45,646 nt of DNA from DATFKA01 sp042095835 (GCA_042095835.1 JBELML010000035.1:1-45646); one strand, 5' to 3'. Positions 7,754 to 17,068 are shown, numbered from the stretch's first letter. Numbers and translations: made by a program. Notes: a model not told the origin generated them from the letters alone.

Positions 7754-8665
7754 ATGAATTGGATAATTGGATTTTTTGCCTTACTGGGCTCCTCTTTACT
7801 ACCATTAAGCTGCGAAGTTGAAGCCCTTAACCTTAGAGCTGAAGAGAACATCCTCCGCATTCCTATAGTAGTGCATATTGTTCACAATGGCGAACCCATT
7901 GGTACAGGTGCGAACATCAGCTATGCACAAGTAGAATCTCAGATTGAAGTCTTGAACGAAGACTTTAGAAGAAAATCAGGAACGAATGGATTTAATAACC
8001 ATCCTGCTGGAGTAGATACTGAAATTGAGTTTTATTTAGCACCAACTGATCCCGAAGGAAACCGCTTAATAGAACCTGGAGTGGATCGTGTAAACGGCCG
8101 TCGAGCTTTCTGGCCAAAAGGCGCAATTCGAAATCCCATAGATGTACTAATTAAACCGATCACTATCTGGAACCCCAATGAATACTTCAACATCTGGACA
8201 GTTAATTTTGGGGGTTTTGTGAGTCGAAACTTACTAGGATATGCACAATTCCCATCTAACTCAAATCTAAGAGGCTTGGAGGCAGATGGAGGCAAGGCAG
8301 AAACGGACGGTATTGTTGTAGGTTATAAATACTTTGGCAGTAGTGAAAAAGGAGATTTCCCAAACCTATTTGCACCCTACAATTTAGGGAGAACGACCAC
8401 CCATGAAGTTGGACATTGGTTGGGTTTGAGGCATATCTGGGGCGATGGTGATTGTTTCGTAGATGACTACTGTAGGGATACGCCTCGCGCAGCAGCTCCT
8501 AACAACACCTGCACTACCAATGTATCCTGTAGATCTACGGATATGATCGAAAATTACATGGATTATACTCCCGATGCCTGTATGAATATTTTTACACAAG
8601 AACAAAAAAGACGGATGCAAACCGTTTTGAAAAATTCGCCAAGACGTAAAGAAGTGGTGGATTGA
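7754..8665 (+). CDS. M43-family (pappalysin-like) zinc metalloprotease, lipoprotein
   Basis: A 303-residue metalloprotease of the MEROPS M43 type. The N-terminus has a hydrophobic stretch ending LLPLSC, a plausible lipobox with Cys20. The zinc-binding motif is HEVGHWLGLRH (H217, E218, H221, H227), and the Met-turn is in ENYMDYTPDAC. Four Cys between the motif and the Met-turn are arranged as in cytophagalysin and ulilysin relatives. It probably cleaves secreted or surface proteins. There is no T9SS C-terminal domain, unlike many relatives, so it is likely membrane anchored. A remnant of a second copy lies at 7003-7080, so this protease was duplicated with its neighbours. Confidence 0.92.
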   Translation: MNWIIGFFALLGSSLLPLSCEVEALNLRAEENILRIPIVVHIVHNGEPIGTGANISYAQVESQIEVLNEDFRRKSGTNGFNNHPAGVDTEIEFYLAPTDPEGNRLIEPGVDRVNGRRAFWPKGAIRNPIDVLIKPITIWNPNEYFNIWTVNFGGFVSRNLLGYAQFPSNSNLRGLEADGGKAETDGIVVGYKYFGSSEKGDFPNLFAPYNLGRTTTHEVGHWLGLRHIWGDGDCFVDDYCRDTPRAAAPNNTCTTNVSCRSTDMIENYMDYTPDACMNIFTQEQKRRMQTVLKNSPRRKEVVD

Positions 8666-8792
8666 AAAAGTGAGCCTATAATTTAAACAGAATTCCTAGG
8701 AGCCAAGAGTCATTAAGGCTTATTACACAGTATACTTACTTAACCTCTAATAGGAATAGTGAATTTGTTAAACCATCCAAAATGATCTCAAA

Positions 8793-9293
8793 ATGAAGTA
8801 TTTTATTTTACTAGCATTACTTACCCTATCTATGTTCTCTGCTCAAGCACAGGGAAAATTAAGACCAAAAACCATCTCTGCCAGTCAAGTCCCGACTTTA
8901 GTGAAAGCTAGTCAGGAGAAGTTCTTTCCAGGTATTTCAGTTGATGAATGGAAAAAACGATCTAAAAACATTAGAAATAAAACTGCAGAAAGCTATACCG
9001 CATCCTTTATGATAGATGGACTAAAGACGGAGGCCAAATACAACAAAAATGGAATAGGAATTTTATCCATTACTCATCTTAATAGTACTAATATTCCTGC
9101 TTCCATTAATGAAAGTCTACTTAATAATTACGAAGCTTATACCGTCCTCAAAGGAACACAAATTAGGATACTAACGACCAACAAAATCTTTTACCAATTT
9201 ATTTTAGATAATGGAACCAATAAAATGCCCCTCAATTTGGATGAATCTGGTAATAAAGTTTCGTTGCAAGAATTAGCTAAAGCAGGCTTTTGA
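8793..9293 (+). CDS. Secreted PepSY-like protein (paralog 2)
   Basis: A 166-residue exported protein with signal peptide MKYFILLALLTLSMFSAQAQ. The mature part shares the plan of the 3661 protein: SASQVPTLVKASQEKFFPGI, a DEW motif, then AESYTASFMIDG, NIPASINESLLNNYEAYTVL and a final NKVSLQELAKAGF. Identity is moderate, so this is an older paralog than the decayed copy at 7597. It is basic, with many Lys, in contrast to the neutral 3661 protein. The function is unknown. The downstream hairpin at 9317-9352 could end transcription before the convergent TonB receptor gene. Confidence 0.78.
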   Translation: MKYFILLALLTLSMFSAQAQGKLRPKTISASQVPTLVKASQEKFFPGISVDEWKKRSKNIRNKTAESYTASFMIDGLKTEAKYNKNGIGILSITHLNSTNIPASINESLLNNYEAYTVLKGTQIRILTTNKIFYQFILDNGTNKMPLNLDESGNKVSLQELAKAGF

Positions 9294-9316
9294 AAAAGAA
9301 TAGAACTTACGCTACC

Positions 9317-9352
9317 GGAGCAGAGGTAGCCAGTGCCTATGGTTACTGCTCC
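9317..9352. terminator. Possible terminator hairpin between convergent genes
   Basis: GGAGCAG pairs with CTGCTCC and, after a 3-base bulge, TAGCC pairs with GGTTA, leaving a 9-base loop. It lies in the 128-bp gap between the convergent PepSY-like gene and the TonB receptor. No T-tract follows on either strand, so confidence is low. Confidence 0.35.
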
Positions 9353-9421
9353 GCCAGTTATCTTGCTAAAATTTATCAAAAGCGATTTTTTAAGCGGCCT
9401 AGAGATTATTGATTTAGGAAT

Positions 9422-12304
9422 TCACAACAACTGCCAACGCACCCCAACACGACCCCACCAACTATAAAACTCCTGCTGCTTGATCACGTCTTCGGTACCC
9501 AAATAAAAGCGCAAGGGCGTATTGGTGATGTTGATCCAATCACTGAAAACACTGAGGTTTTTATTGACCTTGTAATTCATAGTAAAGTCTAGACGGAGTG
9601 CTTCGTCGTAGTACTCGTCAAGGTCGGGGTCGGGACCGATTTCTACCAGGAAAGCATCCTGATAATTGGCGGTCAGACGGGCGAAGAATTTGTCGCCATC
9701 GTAGAATAAACCAACATTAGCGGTATGCTGTGCTTGCCCTGGTAAGGAGATTTCCTCCTGACCCGTTTCATCAAAAAATTCACTTAGATCATCCGCCGCA
9801 GGATTGATGATGACGGCACTGGCAAAGTTGGCAGAAGTTCTTTGCGGTATGAAAGCCTGGGAATAGGTGTAGGTATAATTGGTATACAAACCAAAGTTTT
9901 GCAAGAAATTGTTGAAAAAATCAAATTTAAACTGTGCCTGAAATTCTGCCCCAAAAACTTGAGCATCTTTCCCGTTGAGTGGCTTAGTAAATTCGAAAAC
10001 GGGGAAATTTCCCGATCCTGGTGCGCCCTCGCGGCCGAATCTTTTATAAGAGAAGACAAAGTCATCGATACTTTTGTAAAAAAGACCAGCAGAAAAAATG
10101 CTACGGTTGAAGTAGCGCTCTACCATCAAGTCTACATTGGTAGATCTGGGGAAGTCCAAATCCGGATTACCAATGCTCAATTCTCGGCGGTCTTCTTCTC
10201 TCGAAGGGATGACATCTACATAGTTCGGACGGGCATAAGTGTAGGTCAGCGCAGCTCTCACATTAACATTTGGTGTCAGCTGGTATTTCAACTGCAATTG
10301 AGGAAGCAGAAAATCCTGCACGCGACTATTCTGAATGGTATCAATGCCTATGAATCTATTGCCATTCAAAATCACTCCAAAACCATCATTTTGTAATACA
10401 TCGGTACGCTCGTATCTCAAGCCGGCAATGACCATCAGTTTATCAAAATCGTGCCGAATCATACCGTAGGTGGCATATATATTTTCACGGTATTTATAAT
10501 CCTGATTGTAGGAGTTTTTACGTGTCTCGTTGCGATCAAAGATGAAGAATTGCGGGAAAAACTCGTAAAAATCCAGCATGATCTGAGCAGAAGGCATATA
10601 CTCCATCGTATATCCCTGGTTCAATAAATTGGTTGCTCTAAAACCGTCTGAAGCCGTCACAAGATTAAGTGGATCTCCAGTGCCTGGATATAGATTGGAG
10701 GTTTCGCGGTAAGCGGCAAAGGTTTGGGAACGTATATCTCTTTGCTTGGTCCGCGATCTTAATTTTGCACCAAACTTGAAGTAACCATTGCTGCCTCCTG
10801 TGAAATACGGAAGCTTCAAATTAAATCTTGGTGTAAATAAAACTTCCTCCGTTAAGCCCGCTTCAATCAGCATTTCATCGAGCTCGAAATTTTCAAAATC
10901 GGTAGCATTACCCGCATTGGATGCTACCGGGAAAGTCGCTCTGGGATATTCAGGGTCGCTGGTGTCAAAATTAATGGCGATGGCTTGCCCCGGACTATCA
11001 AAACGGGCTTCAAAGCGATCGGGTTCGTCTTCCTGAGCGGAAGCATAAAAGAGTTGGTAATCGAATTCAATTCCGTTCCAGTTGTGCTCACCTCCTAAGG
11101 AAAGCGTACTCAATTCCTGACGCTTGGTGCGTTCTCTGACATCGTGTTCTACCCCACCAAATAGATAAAAATTGGCATTGAGGGGATCGTCTAAATCATA
11201 GATCAAGCGCCTACGAGTTTCTTCATCGGTAAAGCTATTGTACATCCCCTGCAAGTAGAAATAATTATTTTCATCCAACTGGTAGTCTAGCGTTGGGCTG
11301 ATACTAACCCTGGTACGAGTAATGTCGTAATGTCGGAGTTGGGCTTCGCGGTAGTGTACAAAAAAGTTATCTCTACCTTCCTCTTGGCTATCGGTGTTAA
11401 AGAAGGGGCCTTTTGCAAATTTGTATTCTATATTATCCGAGCCTTGATTATTTTGAAAGACGCTGGCATTGATTTGGAAGCCCAATTTATTATAGCGCTG
11501 TCCATAGGCCAATTGAAAATTGTAATTGGGGGATTGTCTTAAGTTATTGTAGCCTACGGCTAATGTTGTAAATAAAGAAGGTGGCCCTTTCTGGGCTCTT
11601 TTGGTTTTAATGTTGACGGAGCCTCCGATACCATCGGCATCCATATCTGGCGTCATTACTTTGGTGACTTCTACCGCAGCAATTTGGTCCGAAGGGATAA
11701 TATCCATGCCCACATAACGAAAATTTCCTTCGGGAGAAGGCACTTGCTCCCCGTTGATGTTGAAGTTGGTCAATTCGGGCGGTGTACCTCGCAATTGGAC
11801 AAAACGCCCTTCTCCTTGATCCCTTTGCAGCGTAATACCCGGGACTCTTTGCAAAACTTCGGCGGCGTTGAGATCGGGGAAGGTAAGAATTTGTTCGGCA
11901 GAGACGATGTTCTTGATGTTCTCTGCCTGTTTCATTTCAATGATGGCCTTAATCTGCCCTTCGGCAATACCGCTGACCACTACTTCTCCCAAACTTACGC
12001 TGGACTGCTGCAAACGGATGGTCATCCGGCGCGCAGAAGCATTGCTCGTATTAAAGTTTACCCGCCTACTGGTATAACCTAAATAATCCACCACCACCAC
12101 ACCTTGTGGGACGGAAATCCCCTGGAGGCTGAATTGTCCAGAAGCATCCGTAATTGTACCGGTAGTGGTGCCTTCTAAAACAATGCTAGCTCCAATGAGT
12201 GGTTGGCTGGTTTTTGCATCCAATACGCGCCCCGATAAGGCACTTTGTGCTGATAGAAGCGTGGGGAAAAGTAAGCCCAGGCAGAAAAACAATATTCTAG
12301 ACAT
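9422..12304 (-). CDS. TonB-dependent receptor with carboxypeptidase-regulatory domain (phytase-linked)
   Basis: A 960-residue outer-membrane receptor. It has a signal peptide (to ~19), a carboxypeptidase-regulatory-like beta-sandwich (SGRVLDAKTSQPLIGASIVL, ~23-105), a plug domain (~125-235, AAEVLQRVPGITLQ, VEVTKVMTPDMDADGIGGSV) and a 22-strand-type barrel ending in VGVRWQLL. It lacks the SusC extension and is not paired with a SusD. It is the last gene of a minus-strand set after the phytase and a T9SS protein. TonB receptors next to beta-propeller phytases are a recurrent arrangement, so import of phytate-derived inositol phosphates or another organophosphate is the likely role; that is inference. 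Its 3' 330 bp are duplicated at 261-589. Confidence 0.93.
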   Translation of the reverse strand: MSRILFFCLGLLFPTLLSAQSALSGRVLDAKTSQPLIGASIVLEGTTTGTITDASGQFSLQGISVPQGVVVVDYLGYTSRRVNFNTSNASARRMTIRLQQSSVSLGEVVVSGIAEGQIKAIIEMKQAENIKNIVSAEQILTFPDLNAAEVLQRVPGITLQRDQGEGRFVQLRGTPPELTNFNINGEQVPSPEGNFRYVGMDIIPSDQIAAVEVTKVMTPDMDADGIGGSVNIKTKRAQKGPPSLFTTLAVGYNNLRQSPNYNFQLAYGQRYNKLGFQINASVFQNNQGSDNIEYKFAKGPFFNTDSQEEGRDNFFVHYREAQLRHYDITRTRVSISPTLDYQLDENNYFYLQGMYNSFTDEETRRRLIYDLDDPLNANFYLFGGVEHDVRERTKRQELSTLSLGGEHNWNGIEFDYQLFYASAQEDEPDRFEARFDSPGQAIAINFDTSDPEYPRATFPVASNAGNATDFENFELDEMLIEAGLTEEVLFTPRFNLKLPYFTGGSNGYFKFGAKLRSRTKQRDIRSQTFAAYRETSNLYPGTGDPLNLVTASDGFRATNLLNQGYTMEYMPSAQIMLDFYEFFPQFFIFDRNETRKNSYNQDYKYRENIYATYGMIRHDFDKLMVIAGLRYERTDVLQNDGFGVILNGNRFIGIDTIQNSRVQDFLLPQLQLKYQLTPNVNVRAALTYTYARPNYVDVIPSREEDRRELSIGNPDLDFPRSTNVDLMVERYFNRSIFSAGLFYKSIDDFVFSYKRFGREGAPGSGNFPVFEFTKPLNGKDAQVFGAEFQAQFKFDFFNNFLQNFGLYTNYTYTYSQAFIPQRTSANFASAVIINPAADDLSEFFDETGQEEISLPGQAQHTANVGLFYDGDKFFARLTANYQDAFLVEIGPDPDLDEYYDEALRLDFTMNYKVNKNLSVFSDWINITNTPLRFYLGTEDVIKQQEFYSWWGRVGVRWQLL

Positions 12305-12346
12305 GATGTGGTGTGAGTTTGTATACGAAGTAGTTAAAAAAGCTAA

Positions 12347-12385
12347 AAGTCCTACGTTCCAATAAAAAACTGGAGCGCAGGACTT
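12347..12385 (-). terminator. Intercistronic hairpin, partial terminator or attenuator
   Basis: A 15-bp stem (one mismatch, one wobble) with a 9-base loop lies between the T9SS repeat protein and the TonB receptor gene. On the minus strand it is followed by TTTTAGCTTTTTTAACT. It could lower receptor expression relative to the secreted proteins, or separate the genes. Confidence 0.55.
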
Positions 12386-12392
12386 CTAATTT

Positions 12393-14021
12393 TTATTTCT
12401 TCACAACAAATTTCTGAACATAAGTCGCTTCCTCTTGCTTAGCCATAATGAAGTAGACCCCTGCATTAAGATCATTAGTATTCAATTGAATATTTGGACC
12501 TTGCTGCTGGCGGTATTGCTGCATCAATTGGCCATTCAGGTTAAAAATTTGAATATCGGTCAATGCTGCATTATCTAAAACGATATTTAACTCTCCCGAA
12601 GTAGGATTAGGAAATACCTGAAGTGTCTTGATATCAACCGCTTTTCTATCAAAAACAGAAGTGACTGCATTTGGGGAAGAGTAGTGGATCACCAATTGAG
12701 GAACTCGCTCGGGTTTGTTTTGTCCGTCGCCACCATCTTCTGGATCCGAAATATTTTCGTAAGATTCCCACTCGCGCGCATTTTCTACCTCACTTGGCCC
12801 TTGGTCTTCTCCGGCTAGAATAAATGCAATGGAGTTACCAGCCTCCCAGCCATCTCGGTCAACAATTTCCTGGACGATAGCACTCAAATCAGGTGTAGTG
12901 TGTGGCGTCCATAAGCCCCATGGTTCGTTTACAATCCAACTAATCGTAGCTGCTGTAGCAGGACGAGCAGTAATCAATTGATCTTCTGTAAAAGTTTGGG
13001 CATCATCAGTAGCATCGCCATAGATCGTTAGATTAGCTACATCTTCAGCTGTTTTGGCTTCGTGAGACCACACTCGAATGTAAGCCGAATCAATCACCGC
13101 TCCTTGAGGAACCGCAATGTCACGGAAGCGCATACCTGCCGTTAGGATATTGAAATCTCCAGGTTCGCCTTCCCAGCCTGCGTCAATATCATCATCAAAT
13201 AGTGCATCAATAGCGTCATTTTCTTGCTCAGCATCATCACTGGAAGCTTCAAAAGAAACGCCTTCATCTTCCACGATTCCGGTTGGTTTAATTCTGGTAG
13301 AGAATAGGCCTGATTGTACGGTATAGTAAACCACTAATTCAGGAATACGTTCTGGCTTATTTTGTCCATCGCCACCATCTTCTGGATCCGAAATATTTTC
13401 GAAAGATTCCCATTCGCGCGCATTTTCTACTTCACTTGGTCCTTGGTCTTCACCAGCGAAAATAAACGCCATCGAATTCCCAATTTCCCAACCATCGCGA
13501 TCTACAATCTCTTGCACAATGCTACTCAAATCGGGTGTACTATGTGGGGTCCATAAGCCCCATGGTTCGTTTACAATCCAACTAATCGTAGCTGCTGTAG
13601 CAGGACGAGTAGTAATCAATTGATCTTCTGTAAAAGTTTGTGCATCATCGGTAGCATCGCCATAGATGGTAATGTTGGCTACATCTTCTGCGGTCTTCGC
13701 TTCGTGAGAGTGGACAATTATAAAGGCTGAGTCAATGGTCGCTCCTTTGGGGATAAAGAGGTTGCGGAAACGCATACCTGCCGTTAAGACATTAAAATCT
13801 CCAGGTTCGCCTTCCCAGCCACAATCAATATCATCATCAAAAAGGGCATCAATGGCATCATTCTCTTGCTCGGCGTCATCACTGGAGGCCGCAAAAGTTA
13901 CGCCTTCATCGGTAATGGTGTCGGTTACAGTGATGTAACGAGAGATTTTTAAGTTCTGTGCGTGAAGATTCCCACTTAGTAGAAATAAGCAAGCAAAAAC
14001 TAAAAGGTAAAAATGTTTCAT
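12393..14021 (-). CDS. T9SS-secreted protein with two near-identical repeat domains
   Basis: A 542-residue secreted protein: signal peptide to ~22, two tandem ~214-residue repeats (about 24-235 and 238-447), and a T9SS type A C-terminal domain (LQVFPNPTSGELNIVL ... LNAGVYFIMAKQEE ... KFVVKK). Each repeat contains EQENDAIDALFDDDID, GMRFR, AKTAEDVAN, TIYGDATDDAQTFTEDQL, PWGLWTPH and IVQEIVDRDGW. The fold resembles jelly-roll or DNRLRE-like modules seen in secreted phosphoesterase-associated proteins, but I assign no activity. The repeats are almost identical in long DNA blocks, offset 642 bp, which indicates recent duplication or gene conversion. Asp/Glu-rich loops suggest calcium binding. It sits 49 bp after the phytase and 88 bp before the TonB receptor. 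Confidence 0.8.
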   Translation of the reverse strand: MKHFYLLVFACLFLLSGNLHAQNLKISRYITVTDTITDEGVTFAASSDDAEQENDAIDALFDDDIDCGWEGEPGDFNVLTAGMRFRNLFIPKGATIDSAFIIVHSHEAKTAEDVANITIYGDATDDAQTFTEDQLITTRPATAATISWIVNEPWGLWTPHSTPDLSSIVQEIVDRDGWEIGNSMAFIFAGEDQGPSEVENAREWESFENISDPEDGGDGQNKPERIPELVVYYTVQSGLFSTRIKPTGIVEDEGVSFEASSDDAEQENDAIDALFDDDIDAGWEGEPGDFNILTAGMRFRDIAVPQGAVIDSAYIRVWSHEAKTAEDVANLTIYGDATDDAQTFTEDQLITARPATAATISWIVNEPWGLWTPHTTPDLSAIVQEIVDRDGWEAGNSIAFILAGEDQGPSEVENAREWESYENISDPEDGGDGQNKPERVPQLVIHYSSPNAVTSVFDRKAVDIKTLQVFPNPTSGELNIVLDNAALTDIQIFNLNGQLMQQYRQQQGPNIQLNTNDLNAGVYFIMAKQEEATYVQKFVVKK

Positions 14022-14070
14022 AATTTATTGTTTAAGGTTGTTGATATTTTGAAGTGTTGAAGTGAGGCCG

Positions 14071-15096
14071 TTAATTCTTATCCAGGAAAATCTTTTCGAT
14101 TGCTCCGTAATCCACCACTTTGAAGTTTTGATTTTTCTTTCCGTTGTGGCCATCCTGAGCGATGAAAACGCCTTTGTCAAATGGTCCAAAAGCTTGAGCC
14201 GTGACATCGATACCGTCGGTATCTGAAGTGCCTCCGTATTGCTCATTGGCTTTAATTTTAAAACTGCCCAAGTATTTATTTTCCTCATGCCGCTCGTAAA
14301 CCGCATAGCTGTTATTACCTTGACTAGAAACCAATAAGTAGCCTTTACCAGCTGCTTGTGGATAGATACTCAAGCCTTCGATATCTGCTTTTAAATGCTT
14401 GTTACTTTTAATTTGATCTAGCACTTTTCTTTGTGCTCCATCTTCAGGGTTGGCACCGTATTTCCATACACCAATTTCTTCTTCGCCTACGTAAAGTTTT
14501 TCCAATTCATCATCAGCTACCAGGCCTTCACACTGCTCACCGACATCAAAGCTGCGCACCATTTTGGCTTCTAATTTAGACTCCTTATTGGGCATTAATT
14601 CCCATTGTTCAACTACGCCATCTTTACCAACCACGAAGGCATAGCATGTCTCTTCGCGGAGGTACATGCAAAAACCATAAACTTCGTTAACCGAAGAAGT
14701 AATGGGTAGCTTATGTAGGGCTTGTAGGGATAAATCTTCTTCATTCAATTGATAAAAAACCAGGCTGTTGTCCGAACGATTACTGCCACCAACAATACAG
14801 ATCTGCTTTCCATTCCAAGGAATGTTCTGGCGCAGGTCTACATTGTTGATTCTACCGAAAGAGTATCTATGCAGGACTTTACCTTGATTGTTGTATACCA
14901 CCAAACCTTTCTGTTTGTTGGTTCCAATAATGGCTTGTTTGTCTGGTTGGTTGGGATGGACAAAAATGGCGATATCATCAGCGGCATCTTCGGAGCTTTC
15001 TACAGGTTCGGTCTCCAGGGAAGGATAAACCGTATGAAAATTTTTATTACAACCTACTCCTAAAAGGAGCAACAAGAGTAAAATAAAGTGCCTCAT
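14071..15096 (-). CDS. Beta-propeller phytase (3-phytase family), lipoprotein
   Basis: A 341-residue phytase of the beta-propeller family. The signal peptide ends in lipobox LGVGC (Cys16), so it is probably anchored to the envelope. Family signatures appear in order: DDIAIFVHPNQPDKQAIIGT, then KGLVVYNNQGK, GRINNVDLR, KADIEGLSIY, GYLLVSSQGNNSYAVYERHE, TSDTDGIDVT, VFIAQDGHN and QNFKVVDY. These Asp/Glu/Arg residues form the calcium-phytate site in the known structures. The enzyme hydrolyses phytate and other inositol phosphates to release Pi. It is the first gene of a minus-strand group with a T9SS protein and a TonB receptor, under a promoter in the 364-bp gap upstream. Confidence 0.93.
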   Translation of the reverse strand: MRHFILLLLLLLGVGCNKNFHTVYPSLETEPVESSEDAADDIAIFVHPNQPDKQAIIGTNKQKGLVVYNNQGKVLHRYSFGRINNVDLRQNIPWNGKQICIVGGSNRSDNSLVFYQLNEEDLSLQALHKLPITSSVNEVYGFCMYLREETCYAFVVGKDGVVEQWELMPNKESKLEAKMVRSFDVGEQCEGLVADDELEKLYVGEEEIGVWKYGANPEDGAQRKVLDQIKSNKHLKADIEGLSIYPQAAGKGYLLVSSQGNNSYAVYERHEENKYLGSFKIKANEQYGGTSDTDGIDVTAQAFGPFDKGVFIAQDGHNGKKNQNFKVVDYGAIEKIFLDKN

Positions 15097-15460
15097 TGAT
15101 TTTGAATTTCGCTTTATACAAAGATGTGATTTTCAAAGCCTTAGCCTAAGGATTTAAGGGCAACAAAGAGGCAACTTGAGCCTAATGCGGAGCAACAAGC
15201 AGGCAACATTAAATTAGAGTTTACAATGAACTAACGTGGAGTTATAATAGTGCGTGAAGTGTAAGACTATGCTACATAGTAACGACCAAAAAATAACTTA
15301 TTGATTTATGGCGGAATCTTTTGTCCCAATGCTGCGTTAAAAAGCCTCGCTAATGCCCTGCATTAGCTACGTTTTTTGCCTTGCCTTGAAACAAGCCTGT
15401 CCCGACTTCACGTCGGGAATCTTCTCGGCCAAAATGCCATACTTATTCTTTGTCCGTTAC
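15097..15460. other. Intergenic region upstream of phytase, with nested hairpins
   Basis: Next to the phytase start is an AT-rich stretch likely to hold its promoter; CATCTTTG near 15120 (minus strand) resembles a -7 element, without a convincing -33 partner. Further right is a compact structured block: an 8-bp hairpin GCTAATGC/GCATTAGC at 15349-15367 followed by GTTTTTTG, and CCCGAC/GTCGGG at 15401-15417. The block looks like an interspersed repeat element rather than a gene. Confidence 0.45.
15349..15376 (+). terminator. Hairpin with T-tract
   Basis: GCTAATGC and GCATTAGC form an 8-bp stem with a 3-base loop, followed 4 bases later by TTTTTT on the plus strand. No plus-strand gene precedes it, so it may be part of a repeat element or stop antisense transcription. 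Confidence 0.4.
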
Positions 15461-17068
15461 TTATAATCCAATCATAAAACTAGTGAGGTCTTCCTTACCT
15501 TGGATAGGTAATTTTTTTCGCAATCGATGGCGCGCTACTCGGACACTATCAGGCGTGATTCTCAAAATGGAGGCAATTTCTTTGGAGGATAAGTTGAGTC
15601 TAAGGAGTACGCCCAATCTCAATTCGGCAGGAGACAATTTTTCTTCCGCCGTTCCAGCTAGTTTTTTCACAAAATGCGGATGAATCTCTTTGAAGAAACG
15701 AATAAACTCTTCCCATTCATTTTCCTGCTGCAAACCCAAGTCAATACTTTTAGCGAGCGCTTTAATTTTCTTATTGAAATTGATATCCCGCTTTTCAGCA
15801 AGATGCTTCAGTGAAGTAGAAAGGTCCAGCAATATTTTATTTTTTTGAGCGATGTGTAAACTGTAGTTAGAAAGTGCTGCCGTTTTAAGTTGAATCTCAT
15901 GCTGGAGATTTTGCTCCTCAATGGCCTTTTGAGCCAATTCTGCCTGCAAGGTACGTCCTTCGTATTCCTGAACTTTTAATTGTAGGGCTTTTTTGCGGCT
16001 ATGGTAATTGAAGTATACTAAAAGGGAAAAAATTAAAACAACTAGCACTAGTAGGATAAGTCTTTGATTGGCTCGATTGGCTTTATTTTGTTGTTGGAGC
16101 AGTTGTATTTGAGCTTCTTTTTTATTGAAGTCATAAATGGTTTGAAGTCGATTGATTTGCGCACTACTTTGTTCCTGCTGCAATAAATCTTCATAAACTT
16201 GGGCATCTAATAAATGTTGATAGGCTAGCTCAAACTTCTTGGCTAAGGCATAAGTCTTGGATAAGTCTTTATGGGCACTTTCCATCTGATCCTTATTATT
16301 TATTTTCTCAGCCAAGGCCAGGGCCTCTTGTGTATAAGGCAAAGCTTGTTGGAGATCACCTTGTTTACGGAAAATATCCCCAAGGTTGTTCAACAATTTA
16401 ATTTCTGGTTCGCTACTGGAACCCTTGAAATATTGATAGGCTTCGAAGAAGTATTCATGCGCCCGATCGTATTGCAAAAGATCTTCATAAATGCTACCAA
16501 TATTCTCCTGAACCAATGCGATACCTTCTAAGTCTTGTAATCGCTCAAACAACTGAAGACTCTCTTTTTCCAAAGATAATGCCCTGAGATAATCGCTCTT
16601 TTTTTCGTAACAAGCACCCAATGAACTTTTGGCTTGAGCCATCCCTTTAGGATAATTAATGGCATCGGCCACTTGGATGGCTTCTTCAAAAAAATCTTTT
16701 GCTTGATCTAATTTACCAAGGACGAGGTAAATGGTCCCTAGGCAATTATTGATTTGGACGCTTAAGGTATCTTTAGCTAGCAAATTATTGCTGCCTAAAG
16801 CCTGATTGTAATGATCTATGGCTTCTGTGAAAATTTGGGCATCCTGATAAAACCGAGCAATCTGTAGATGCGCTACTGCTTTTTCGTAAGGATCGCTACT
16901 TTGTTGTGCTTGTGCTAAGGTCGATTTATATTCTTGAAAGATAGCGTCTGCATCAAGCTTCTCCCAGTTTGTTTTTTGATCCTGAGCTAGAAGTGGAAGG
17001 TCTAAAAGGATGCAGAAAATGATCAAGCTAATCGAAAAAATAGCATGGTATTTAAATTTATCTTTCAT
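15461..17068 (-). CDS. TPR-domain LuxR-type membrane-bound transcriptional regulator
   Basis: About 535 residues, taking the ATG at 17068, which gives signal sequence MKDKFKYHAIFSISLIIFCI; an ATG six codons upstream (17086) is also possible. Tetratricopeptide repeats fill residues ~45-310 (AVAHLQIARFYQDA, NNLGDIFRKQGDLQQALPYT). A single transmembrane helix (LILLVLVVLIFSLLVYFNY) near 340 is followed by a coiled coil and a C-terminal LuxR-type HTH: SPAELRLGVLLRLNLSSKEI, ILRITPDSVRVARHRLRKKL. This architecture is common in Bacteroidota: periplasmic TPRs sense and a cytoplasmic HTH acts on DNA. Its position just upstream of the phytase operon on the same strand makes that operon a candidate target. 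Confidence 0.88.
   Translation of the reverse strand: MKDKFKYHAIFSISLIIFCILLDLPLLAQDQKTNWEKLDADAIFQEYKSTLAQAQQSSDPYEKAVAHLQIARFYQDAQIFTEAIDHYNQALGSNNLLAKDTLSVQINNCLGTIYLVLGKLDQAKDFFEEAIQVADAINYPKGMAQAKSSLGACYEKKSDYLRALSLEKESLQLFERLQDLEGIALVQENIGSIYEDLLQYDRAHEYFFEAYQYFKGSSSEPEIKLLNNLGDIFRKQGDLQQALPYTQEALALAEKINNKDQMESAHKDLSKTYALAKKFELAYQHLLDAQVYEDLLQQEQSSAQINRLQTIYDFNKKEAQIQLLQQQNKANRANQRLILLVLVVLIFSLLVYFNYHSRKKALQLKVQEYEGRTLQAELAQKAIEEQNLQHEIQLKTAALSNYSLHIAQKNKILLDLSTSLKHLAEKRDINFNKKIKALAKSIDLGLQQENEWEEFIRFFKEIHPHFVKKLAGTAEEKLSPAELRLGVLLRLNLSSKEIASILRITPDSVRVARHRLRKKLPIQGKEDLTSFMIGL

Noticed and set aside
14025..14306. 93-codon minus-strand frame at the end of the phytase gene
   Set aside because: It overlaps the phytase coding frame, which has strong family motifs to its stop at 14071.
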